NCBI GenBank assembly: GCA_016194725.1
Contig: JACQAW010000229.1
Span: 1 to 7,603, forward strand
DNA: 7,603 nt
Source of the DNA: Deltaproteobacteria bacterium
GTDB lineage: Bacteria; Bdellovibrionota; UBA1018; UBA923
Direction of reading: 5' to 3'
Shown: positions 1 to 6,669 of the stretch, in pieces
Layout of the letters: every line of letters begins with the position of its first letter
Numbering within the stretch: position 1 is the stretch's first letter
Program-made: the position numbers and the translations under genes
Notes under the pieces: model-generated
Database searches by the model: none
The model's input: only the letters and a program-made list of their open reading frames with translations
What the model was told of the DNA's origin: nothing

Positions 1-2
1 CC

Positions 3-860
3 GACAAGCCCGTGCACCAGCTTCGAGTGTCCCTGGGCCGTCGCGTGTTCGACGTGCGCATGCAGATGCTGCATGCCGACGCCGGACGTCTATTGATGTT
101 CGAAGACGTCAGCCATTTGATTATCGCGGAAGAAAAGCTCGAGCACGCCCGCAAGCTGGTGCTGGCCGGAAACATGTCGGCCCAGGTGGCGCACGAGGTT
201 CGCAATCCGCTGAACTCGATGCGGCTTCAGCTGGAAATGCTGCAGGAAGACCTGGCTGCGATTGCCGATGCCAGCGGCTGCGGCCAGCGCGTGAGCGCCA
301 TTGCCGATCAGGTTGACAGGCTCGAGCGCATCACGCGCCGTTATCTTGACGTGGGCCGCACCCAGTCCAAGCGCCGTGAGCCGGTCGACCTGAATGCGGT
401 GGTCGAAAAGAGCGTGCAGTTCCTGTCGCGCGAGCTGCAGGCCGCGCAGATCGTGGTCGAGCTCAGGCTTGCCGACGGGGAGTGCGAAGTAGGCGGCGAC
501 TCTGACGCCGTTTCGCAGGTGCTGTTCAACCTGGTACGCAACGCCATCGAGGCGCTGCGCGAGCGCTCGGGCGTGCGCCGGCTGGTCGTGACGACCTGGC
601 GCGAAGCCGAAGTGGTGCGTTGCCGCATCAGCGACAGCGGACCCGGCATCGCACCTGAACTGGTCGGGCGCATCTTCGAGCCTTTCGTCACGAACAAGGT
701 GGCGGGGCATGGCCTGGGACTCAGTGTTTCGCGCCAGATCTGCATCGAGCATGGCGGTGAGATGAAGCTGCTGCCCAGCGCCGACGGCGCGACGTTCGAG
801 TTCTCGATTCCGCGAATGGAGGTAGCGCAGCGTGACTATGCTCCGAATCCTGATTGCTGA
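3..860 (+). CDS. Sensor histidine kinase, NtrB/AtoS-like, C-terminal part (5' truncated by window edge)
   Basis: This is the catalytic part of a two-component sensor kinase that autophosphorylates on histidine and should pass the phosphate to the response regulator encoded next to it. The frame is open from base 3 with no stop before the edge, so the true start lies outside; the GTG at 12 falls inside a continuing domain and is not a convincing start. Counting from base 3, residues 1-40 look like the end of a PAS-type sensory domain followed by a linker helix. The HisKA H-box has the phospho-accepting His at about residue 64 (bases 192-194) within HEVRNPL. The ATPase domain follows with an N-box Asn near 180, G1 box DSGPGI at 211-216, an F-box IFEPF and G2 box GHGLGL at 235-240. 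The second G2 position is His rather than the usual Thr, a tolerated variant. No membrane segment lies in the visible part. The 3' end overlaps the regulator gene by 29 bases, which supports co-translation. The signal sensed cannot be told from this fragment. Confidence 0.93.
   Translation, partial: DKPVHQLRVSLGRRVFDVRMQMLHADAGRLLMFEDVSHLIIAEEKLEHARKLVLAGNMSAQVAHEVRNPLNSMRLQLEMLQEDLAAIADASGCGQRVSAIADQVDRLERITRRYLDVGRTQSKRREPVDLNAVVEKSVQFLSRELQAAQIVVELRLADGECEVGGDSDAVSQVLFNLVRNAIEALRERSGVRRLVVTTWREAEVVRCRISDSGPGIAPELVGRIFEPFVTNKVAGHGLGLSVSRQICIEHGGEMKLLPSADGATFEFSIPRMEVAQRDYAPNPDC
818..823 (+). promoter_or_regulatory. Strong Shine-Dalgarno site of the response regulator
   Basis: GGAGGT lies inside the end of the kinase gene, 8 bases before GTG 832 and 14 bases before ATG 838. 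The spacing favours the GTG as the start of the regulator, and the position inside the upstream gene fits translational coupling of the kinase and regulator. Confidence 0.7.
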
Positions 861-2199
861 AGACGAGGCCCATAACCGTGAGGCGCTGGTCGAAATCATC
901 AAACGCCTGGGCCATGAGCCCATTGCCGCGGTTGACGGACAGGACGCGCTTGAGCGCGCCTCGACTACGGCCTTTGACCTGATTCTTTCCGACGTGCGCA
1001 TGCCACGCGTGGATGGCCTGCAGTTTTTCGATGCGCTGAGAAAGCTGTCGTCGTCGAGTTCCGGGGGACGAATGCCGCCGTTTATTTTCATGACGGCCTA
1101 TGGACGGCTTGAGGAAGCCGTCGAGGCCATGCGCAAGGGCGCCTTGAATTTTTTGACCAAGCCGTTGCATAAAAAAGACATCAGCGTCGCGATTGAAGAC
1201 GCCCGCCGGGTGATCGAAGCGCGCCCTGATCGCGGAGCTGCCACCGCCGCGGCGCCGGGCGGCGCCGTTTACGTTTCGCGGGCGTTTGCTGACGTGGTGG
1301 CCCTGATTGACAAAGTGGCGCCCAGCCAGGCCTCGGTACTGCTGGTGGGGGAGAGTGGCACGGGCAAGGAGGTGCTCGCGCGAAGGCTGCATGAGAATTC
1401 GACGCGCGGTGCCGGGCCCTTCGTCGCTTTTCACGCGGGTGCGATGCCTGAAACTCTTTTGGAGAGTGAGCTGTTTGGCCATGAGAAAGGCGCGTTCACC
1501 GGCGCCGACACCGCCAGGCTTGGGCAGATTCGCAGCGCGCACCGCGGAACTTTTTTTCTCGACGAGCTTTCGTCAATGCCGGCCGGCTTACAGGCCAAGC
1601 TGCTGCGCGTGCTGCAAGACAAGCAGGTGCAGCCACTGGGTGCCGCTGCTCCGATCGACTGCGACGTGCGCTGGGTGGCTGCCTCCAATAAAGCGCTGGA
1701 GCCGCTCGTCGAGCAGGGTCAGTTTCGTGAAGATCTGCTTTATCGCCTGCGTGTGGTTGTCGTCGAGCTTCCGCCGTTGCGTTCCCGGCCCGAGGATATA
1801 GGCGTTCTCACCGATCAGTTTCTCAGGCAGTTTGCCCTGGCGGCGGAAAGGCCAACGCTTGCCGTGGACGACCTTACCCGAGAGCTTCTGAGAAATTATT
1901 CCTGGCCAGGTAATGTTCGCGAACTGCGTAACGTGGTGGAGCGTGCCGTGGCGCTCGCCGACGGCAACGAGTTTACGACGGCGCTGCTGCCCGAGCGTAT
2001 TGCCTTGGTATCGAGGGCCCGTGAAATTCGCGTGGCCGTGGGCACGTCGCTGCAGAGCGCGGAGGACCGGATTATCGAAGAGACGCTGCGCTCATGTGCG
2101 GGGGATAAGGTGCAGGCGGCGGCTATTCTGGGCGTGGCTCCCCGCACGATCTATCGGTGGATCGAAAAAAGAGCGGCGGAGCGTGGAGTTGCGCCGTAG
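832..2199 (+). CDS. NtrC-family sigma-54-dependent response regulator
   Basis: This 455-residue protein is a full-length bacterial enhancer-binding protein. Phosphorylated by its partner kinase, it should oligomerise, hydrolyse ATP and open sigma-54 RNA polymerase promoters. The receiver (about 1-125) has the acidic pair E10/D11, phospho-acceptor D54, T88 and K110. The AAA+ domain (about 145-380) has Walker A GESGTGKE at 173-180, an intact sigma-54 contact loop GAFTGA at 220-225, Walker B TFFLDE at 240-245, Arg-finger candidates R299 and R305 in FREDLLYRL, and the sensor II motif WPGNVREL at 358-365. A Fis-type helix-turn-helix (about 413-448) ends the protein. Length and order are standard for the family. 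GTG 832 is chosen as start over ATG 838 because of a well-spaced GGAGGT. One oddity is a Ser-rich stretch (residues 73-77) in the receiver between helix 3 and strand 4. The target genes are unknown; I saw no convincing -24/-12 promoter in the window. NtrC itself is not implied, since no nitrogen genes are nearby. Confidence 0.97.
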   Translation: MTMLRILIAEDEAHNREALVEIIKRLGHEPIAAVDGQDALERASTTAFDLILSDVRMPRVDGLQFFDALRKLSSSSSGGRMPPFIFMTAYGRLEEAVEAMRKGALNFLTKPLHKKDISVAIEDARRVIEARPDRGAATAAAPGGAVYVSRAFADVVALIDKVAPSQASVLLVGESGTGKEVLARRLHENSTRGAGPFVAFHAGAMPETLLESELFGHEKGAFTGADTARLGQIRSAHRGTFFLDELSSMPAGLQAKLLRVLQDKQVQPLGAAAPIDCDVRWVAASNKALEPLVEQGQFREDLLYRLRVVVVELPPLRSRPEDIGVLTDQFLRQFALAAERPTLAVDDLTRELLRNYSWPGNVRELRNVVERAVALADGNEFTTALLPERIALVSRAREIRVAVGTSLQSAEDRIIEETLRSCAGDKVQAAAILGVAPRTIYRWIEKRAAERGVAP

Positions 2200-2214
2200 T
2201 CGGCAGCGGTGCGT
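2200..2214. other. Convergent gene junction without a recognisable terminator
   Basis: Only 15 bases separate the TAG stop of the plus-strand regulator (2197-2199) from the TGA stop of the minus-strand ligase (2215-2217). The only hairpin visible is a 4-base stem spanning the regulator stop (2193-2204), with no T-tract on either strand. Each transcript must therefore end inside the opposite gene, by Rho or by a structure I did not recognise. Confidence 0.7.
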
Positions 2215-4236
2215 TCAGTTGGTCTTCTGAAACAGGCGAAGAAGCCGTTTTGCCTCCCGAGCTATTTCCAGATTATTGGGCTCGAGCTCGAGAGCCTTGT
2301 CGAACGCCGCTTTGGCAGCAGGAAGGGCTTGAAGCGGAAGGTGTCGGCCACGAATGAGGGCGATTTCCACGTCGCCAAGGCTGAAGTAATTCTTGGCGCT
2401 GTCCGGCAGCAAATCGCTGGCACGTCGATAGGACTGCACCGCTTCGCGATAAAAACCGGCCTGCGCCCGAGGTGAGACGGTTTTTGCTCCCAGGCGATGG
2501 GCCGCCTGGCCCAGGCTATAATAGTACATCGGGCGATACGGGCAGAGTTCCACGGCAAGCTCCAGCTCATGGACGGCAGCCCCCTCGAAGCCCGCGCCAA
2601 AATTGGCGGCCCGGGCAGCATGCCACTCGGCGACGAATGGCAAAATGGCAAACCAGGCCAGCGCGCTCACGCAGGCAAACCCGCTGGTGACGATCACCGC
2701 CTTACCCAGTGCGGGCCTGCTCTTGAAAATCGGAATCATGGGCAGGACTCCGATCAAGAGGGCTGGCAAAGCAAGCTGTATCAACGTCAGCAGCAGGCAA
2801 GTTTCGGCGTTCAAAGCGCCGTTCGCGAAGAGCACGGGAAAAAGAGTGGCAATGCCAAATAAGCCCAACGCTCTTCCGTATCCGAGCGCCGAAATCCGAT
2901 CCCGTTTTTTTGAAGCACGATCTTCGATCTGAAGGCCAGACACCAGGGCCGCACAAGCCAAAAAAAGGCTGGCCGTCGGAATGACGGTAAATCCGGTCGT
3001 CAGGGCGACCAGCGCCGCAATCAGGCTCGAGCCGACCGCTGTGAGCAAGGCGCGGGAATCCGCATCGGCGGTTTTAACCTTCCTTGCCAAAACACGGAAA
3101 ATGGAAGCGACCAGGGCGATCGCCGCGCCGGCTCCAAGCATCCCCTGTGTGACCAGCAGCTGCAGAAGCTCATTGTGCGCGCGAAAGGGGGCGCCGACCC
3201 GCGGATTGGTCCAATATTTGATCGTGCGCCAGTTCTGAAACTCCACCTGGAAAGTTTCGAGTCCCGAGCCAAAGAAGGGCTTTCGTTTGAAGAGGTCAAG
3301 AGCCGCCTGCCAATATTGGGCTCTATCGTCGAGCGTGAACAGATGCTGTCTTCGATAACTGATAGCCTGCCAGAGCCCTGAAAAAAGCTGGGTATTCCTG
3401 AAAATCACGAGCAGAACCAGGGGGCCGGCGAACGCCGCGGCGCCCGTAATGAGCGATTTTTTCGAAATGCTGACCGAACGCGCTGAACCTAGTACGAACG
3501 CCAGAATGCCGGCGGTCGCCCCAAGCCAGGCCCCGCGTGAGCCGGAAAACAGGATGCAAACCGAACTTAAAGGAAATAACGTGAACAGCGCCACCGACGT
3601 TAACCGACGACGTTCTTTTCGCGCGCGCCAGGCCAGGTAGGCTATGAACGGCAGGGCCATGGCCAGATAAGTGCCGAAGTGGATAGGATGTCCCAACAGA
3701 CCCATCACCCGCGCGCCGCCTTGTTCGAAGTTCAACGGGTTTTTCCAGCTGATGAAATCCAGGCCCAGCACCTGAATGAGGCCGTAGACCACATTGACCG
3801 CCGCTGCGATCGGGATCGCTGTCAAGATTACGTCGGCTCGTGTCCGGGTTTGAAACGCCGCGCGGGCGCCAAAGTAAAAAATAGCGCAGGGACATATGGA
3901 TAGCAGGTTCATCGAATGATATTCGCCGCCCCAAAACGAAAGCGCGGGGCTCACGGACGTGAGGGTTGAAACCGCCGCCGAAAACAGGAGTGCGAGCACG
4001 GAAATTGAAATGGGGTCGTGCCACAGGCTCTGGATAACGGTTAACGCATTTTGACGCGTTTTTGGATAAGCGCAGAGCTTCGCCATCCAGAGGGCAAATA
4101 AGGACGTGGCGACACTGGATAAAAGCAGGCCGCGAGGCGGGTCGTAATTCTCCAACACGATGGTCGAAAAAACAACCGGGCAAAAAATCAGGAAAAAACA
4201 GATCAGCGACCCGAGACTTCGTTCCAGTGCGGGCAT
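2215..4236 (-). CDS. O-antigen ligase/polymerase-like membrane protein (Wzy_C) with C-terminal TPR repeats
   Basis: This is a polytopic inner-membrane protein of the WaaL/Wzy/PglL type, a group that joins lipid-linked glycans to lipid A, to each other or to proteins on the periplasmic side. Residue numbers here count from GTG 4254 (679 residues); the ATG at codon 7 (4236) is listed as start because it begins a typical membrane-protein N-terminus, but neither start has a clear ribosome site. Hydrophobic segments run through about 12-540. The Wzy_C hallmark SGSRGAWLG lies at 237-245 with the conserved Arg at 240, and a large loop (about 290-365) holds GSGLETF (329-335) and HNELLQ (360-365), the usual positions of catalytic loop residues. 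From about 550 the protein is soluble and made of TPR-like helices, ending in a motif of the ALELEPNN type (654-661), common in ligases from several phyla. No other glycan gene is adjacent, so ligase, polymerase and protein glycosylation roles cannot be separated. GC looks lower than in the neighbours (25 of 60 bases at 4141-4200). Confidence 0.9.
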   Translation of the reverse strand: MPALERSLGSLICFFLIFCPVVFSTIVLENYDPPRGLLLSSVATSLFALWMAKLCAYPKTRQNALTVIQSLWHDPISISVLALLFSAAVSTLTSVSPALSFWGGEYHSMNLLSICPCAIFYFGARAAFQTRTRADVILTAIPIAAAVNVVYGLIQVLGLDFISWKNPLNFEQGGARVMGLLGHPIHFGTYLAMALPFIAYLAWRARKERRRLTSVALFTLFPLSSVCILFSGSRGAWLGATAGILAFVLGSARSVSISKKSLITGAAAFAGPLVLLVIFRNTQLFSGLWQAISYRRQHLFTLDDRAQYWQAALDLFKRKPFFGSGLETFQVEFQNWRTIKYWTNPRVGAPFRAHNELLQLLVTQGMLGAGAAIALVASIFRVLARKVKTADADSRALLTAVGSSLIAALVALTTGFTVIPTASLFLACAALVSGLQIEDRASKKRDRISALGYGRALGLFGIATLFPVLFANGALNAETCLLLTLIQLALPALLIGVLPMIPIFKSRPALGKAVIVTSGFACVSALAWFAILPFVAEWHAARAANFGAGFEGAAVHELELAVELCPYRPMYYYSLGQAAHRLGAKTVSPRAQAGFYREAVQSYRRASDLLPDSAKNYFSLGDVEIALIRGRHLPLQALPAAKAAFDKALELEPNNLEIAREAKRLLRLFQKTN

Positions 4237-4244
4237 ATAGCCAA

Positions 4245-4272
4245 ATTGTAGCACTCAAGATTTCATTTTCAG
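4245..4272 (-). promoter_or_regulatory. Candidate sigma-70-type promoter before the ligase gene
   Basis: On the minus strand CTGAAA (4272-4267; 4 of 6 to the -35 consensus) and TACAAT (4250-4245; 5 of 6 to the -10 consensus) are separated by 16 bases. The expected start of transcription falls near 4238, only a couple of bases before ATG 4236, so a transcript from here would be nearly leaderless and the GTG at 4254 would lie in the promoter. The site overlaps the end of the upstream gene and is an inference from hexamer matches only. Confidence 0.3.
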
Positions 4273-4273
4273 C

Positions 4274-5920
4274 CTAAAACAAATCCAACTTGCTCGTATG
4301 CCCCAACGGCGCCCGCTCCAGCTCCCCAACTAACTTTAAATAGCTAGCCCGCGTCTCACGCCCGCCATTGAACTGACTGCGAAACAACCGCTCCAGTTTC
4401 AAGAGAGGATAGCGCCCTTCGATGAAACTCGCATAGAGCTTTTCACCCATAATGCCACCCAGGCAACGCGCGGTTTCCAAAAACAGCGGCACCCGCCCTG
4501 GCCCCGGCGGCGGAAACTGCGCCCTGTAGGTTTTATCGCGCGCGTACTCGCGCTGGGCGCGGCAGTGGCGCAGCACCAGCTTGGCCACTTTACGCTGCAG
4601 CTTTTCCTGAGGCAGCGACCCACGCGGAATCCTGCGCTCGAGCAGCAGGCGCAGGTCTTCCTCCATGTCGCACTTGCGCTTGTGGTTGAGCACCTTGCTG
4701 CCAAAGTAGGCGAGCGTGTAGTTCAGCACGGCTGCATAAAAATGCTCCCGCGCGTCGTAAAAAATCATGGGCGAGCCAGATAGCGTGGAATGCACCAGCA
4801 GCGACACTCCCTCGGAAAGCGAGTTCACCGAAGCCGAAGCCAGATAGATGAGGTTGGGCCCCGGGATGAAAATTCCCCGGTTGCCCAGAATATGGTACTT
4901 CACCACTTTCAGCTCGCTGCGGTTCAGCTCGCGCAGGGCCGGCGAGTTGGCCACGAAGCTCAGGTCGTTGACGGTTTGAATGGTGAAGTCGAGATTCTCG
5001 GGCATGGTGAAGCTCAGGGCTTCGGCCAGGTGTTTCAGGCGCTCATGGGCGATCTCATGCAGGTTGGGGCCAGCGCTTTCGTCGAACTTCGAGATCAGCT
5101 CGCTTTTTTCGGTCCATTCCAGATACGACTGCAGCTTCACCCAGGGCGCGGCGTTCATGATGCAAAAACGCCCGCCCCCGAGAGCCAGGACTTCGGGGGT
5201 GTGGGCCAGCCGGCTTTCGGCAAGTTTCCAGTAGAGCGACTCGCTGTTTTGAAAGATGGTGAGAATTTTCCTTTTCACGCCCAGCTTGCGCAGCTCGATC
5301 TTCAGAAACTTGGGAATGTGCCCGCGGGCCAGGTGCAGATCGCCGTAGAGCACGAACAGGCGCCGCTTGGGATTCTCGCTGGTGAAGTTGGCTATGACCG
5401 CGGCGGCGTGCGCATCGCGGGTCGCGAGCCGGTCGCTGTCGAAGTTCAGGCCCAGGATTTTCAGGCCATGCTGGCGGGCAAAATCAAACAGGGGTTTGAA
5501 GTGCTCCCAGGCAAAGCCCCAGTTGTTTTTGTAGTTGATGCGGGAAAGAAAATCCTCTTCGTCAAGCCCGCCCGCCATGAACTCGTCCAACGCATTTTGA
5601 TATTGCGCCGGCACCAGCTCGAAGCCCAGCACGATGGCGGAGTCGGTGGCGACCAGCTCGCGCAGCAGGCGCAGCGCGGCTTTTTGCGACTGCTCGAACG
5701 TATGATAATCGCCCAGAAAGATGACATCCGATTTCAGGCAATGTTTCAGCAGCTCTTCCTTGCTGGAATGCCTGACCTGGCCCCGGAATTCGCGTTTATA
5801 GGCCTCGTAGTAGCGCCGAATGTCGCGGCTCTGCGGGCCCATGGCCTTGCGCACGTCGGCTCGGATGGTCATCAGAATCTGCCGCTGCATTCTGATGATC
5901 CGCCTGAAAGCAGAGCTCAT
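4274..5920 (-). CDS. ChaN/Tiki-superfamily-like protein with a large C-terminal extension
   Basis: The first half matches the ChaN-type domain (Pfam Cofac_haem_bdg_2, within the Tiki/EreA/TraB superfamily). Visible motifs are GDYH at 70-73 with Gln77 and Gln79, FE at 100-101 in GFELV, RD at 168-169, and GDLH at 193-196 followed by RGHIPKFL (His201, Pro203). Campylobacter ChaN is a haem-binding lipoprotein; other superfamily members are hydrolases or metalloproteases, so the chemistry here is open. Unlike ChaN there is no signal peptide or lipobox: the N-terminus is basic and helical, which suggests a cytoplasmic protein. Residues beyond about 210 hold GGGRFCIMNAAPW-type strands and then a mostly helical region to 548 rich in Arg, Lys and Leu, for which I recognise no family. 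The protein is roughly twice the length of ChaN. ATG 5920 overlaps the preceding stop as ATGA, which favours this start and translational coupling; ATG codons 11 and 17 are alternatives. The gene lies 19-37 bases before the ligase start. Confidence 0.85.
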   Translation of the reverse strand: MSSAFRRIIRMQRQILMTIRADVRKAMGPQSRDIRRYYEAYKREFRGQVRHSSKEELLKHCLKSDVIFLGDYHTFEQSQKAALRLLRELVATDSAIVLGFELVPAQYQNALDEFMAGGLDEEDFLSRINYKNNWGFAWEHFKPLFDFARQHGLKILGLNFDSDRLATRDAHAAAVIANFTSENPKRRLFVLYGDLHLARGHIPKFLKIELRKLGVKRKILTIFQNSESLYWKLAESRLAHTPEVLALGGGRFCIMNAAPWVKLQSYLEWTEKSELISKFDESAGPNLHEIAHERLKHLAEALSFTMPENLDFTIQTVNDLSFVANSPALRELNRSELKVVKYHILGNRGIFIPGPNLIYLASASVNSLSEGVSLLVHSTLSGSPMIFYDAREHFYAAVLNYTLAYFGSKVLNHKRKCDMEEDLRLLLERRIPRGSLPQEKLQRKVAKLVLRHCRAQREYARDKTYRAQFPPPGPGRVPLFLETARCLGGIMGEKLYASFIEGRYPLLKLERLFRSQFNGGRETRASYLKLVGELERAPLGHTSKLDLF

Positions 5921-6648
5921 CGCAGCGTTAATTCATCCACGCAATAAGCGCCCGCGTTGGGCGAGCGGCGTTCGAACTCCACATCGCTGAAAAACGCCTG
6001 AGCAAAGCCACGATATATCATCGCCTCCAGGCGGCAGGCCAGGTTGGCGCCTTCCAATGACCCACCGGGCTTGCGGTGCGGGCAGGCTCGCAGCTCGTAC
6101 TGAATCTCGCGGTCGGTGCGACGCCGGAAAAGCAGGGGCTTCCAGGCAAAGTCGCCACCTTGCAGAACCGAATAAAACATCAGCGTCAGCCCGCGCAGCG
6201 AGCGCGAGGCCGGCTCGGGCATCAAATCGGTGGGGGCGTCGGCCTTGGCCAGGGCGATACGGGACTCGTGCGCCAGCTCACGGCCCCAGAGCTGCGAAAC
6301 TTCCTCAAGCGAGGCGAACCAGGATTGCTCGGTGGCGGCCTTGTGCATGAGCTCAAACAGGTTGTGCTCGTAGGCGTCCAGCTCTTCTGAAAGGGTGGTC
6401 AGAAAAGAGTCGATGGGCGTGTCATCGACCACGACGTGCAGGGGCAACGGAGTTTGAATACCCAGATGGCTGTCGGCGGACAGGCGACGCAGGGTGCGGG
6501 CAAAGCTTGAGTCGAGCCGCTTGCGGTCGGCCAAAAAATCGGGGCCGGCCTTCTTTTCGAAAGCTTCGGTCAGGTGGCTCAGCCATAGGCGCCGGCGGTG
6601 CAATGAGGCGTAATAAAGATGGTGAGACGGACCGGTCAGCATAGGCAT
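5917..6648 (-). CDS. Unrecognised 243-residue soluble protein, coupled to the ChaN-like gene
   Basis: I cannot assign this gene to a family. The reading frame is credible: a TAG two codons upstream fixes its 5' limit, it begins 22 bases after the transporter stop and ends with an ATGA overlap on the next gene. There is no signal peptide or membrane segment. Residues about 15-135 are mostly amphipathic helix. From about 150 the pattern changes to strand-helix-strand: a run of charged and aromatic residues, then ACPH with Cys189 and His191, Cys205 in a helix, and Cys236 in AYCVDEL close to the C-terminus. That spacing (Cys-Pro, then a mid Cys, then a final Cys before a hydrophobic strand) faintly resembles the end of V4R-type small-molecule-binding domains, but the match is impressionistic. 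ATG 6648 is taken as start; ATG 6642 is possible and neither has a clear ribosome site. Tight coupling suggests it works with the ChaN-like protein. Confidence 0.8.
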   Translation of the reverse strand: MPMLTGPSHHLYYASLHRRRLWLSHLTEAFEKKAGPDFLADRKRLDSSFARTLRRLSADSHLGIQTPLPLHVVVDDTPIDSFLTTLSEELDAYEHNLFELMHKAATEQSWFASLEEVSQLWGRELAHESRIALAKADAPTDLMPEPASRSLRGLTLMFYSVLQGGDFAWKPLLFRRRTDREIQYELRACPHRKPGGSLEGANLACRLEAMIYRGFAQAFFSDVEFERRSPNAGAYCVDELTLR

Positions 6649-6669
6649 GAACTAAAGATACCACGGGGA

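Noticed and set aside
90..1091. Long open frame on the minus strand (333 codons) opposite the kinase and regulator
   Set aside because: The plus strand here encodes unmistakable HisKA, ATPase and receiver motifs; the antisense product is rich in His, Arg and Ala without domain motifs, as expected for a shadow in GC-rich DNA.
1356..1361. TGGCAC as a sigma-54 -24 element
   Set aside because: No GC-containing -12 element follows at the required spacing; the bases are part of the Walker A codons.
721..1542. Open minus-strand frame (273 codons) opposite the AAA+ domain
   Set aside because: It lies antisense to Walker A and GAFTGA coding sequence and shows no motif or ribosome site.
2193..2204. 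Hairpin GCCG-TAGT-CGGC at the convergent junction, as a terminator
   Set aside because: The stem is four bases only and no T-tract follows on either strand.
2281..2292. Perfect 12-base palindrome CTCGAGCTCGAG
   Set aside because: It encodes alternating Leu-Glu codons of the last TPR-like motif of the ligase, so the symmetry follows from the coding sequence.
3323..4258. Alternative minus-strand frame (311 codons) within the ligase gene
   Set aside because: It lacks the hydrophobic segments and the SGSRGAWLG motif that the accepted frame shows; composition is Arg- and Pro-rich shadow.
4790..5947. Open plus-strand frame (385 codons) opposite the ChaN-like gene
   Set aside because: Gln- and His-rich composition typical of an antisense shadow; the minus-strand frame has the ordered ChaN motifs and an ATGA junction.
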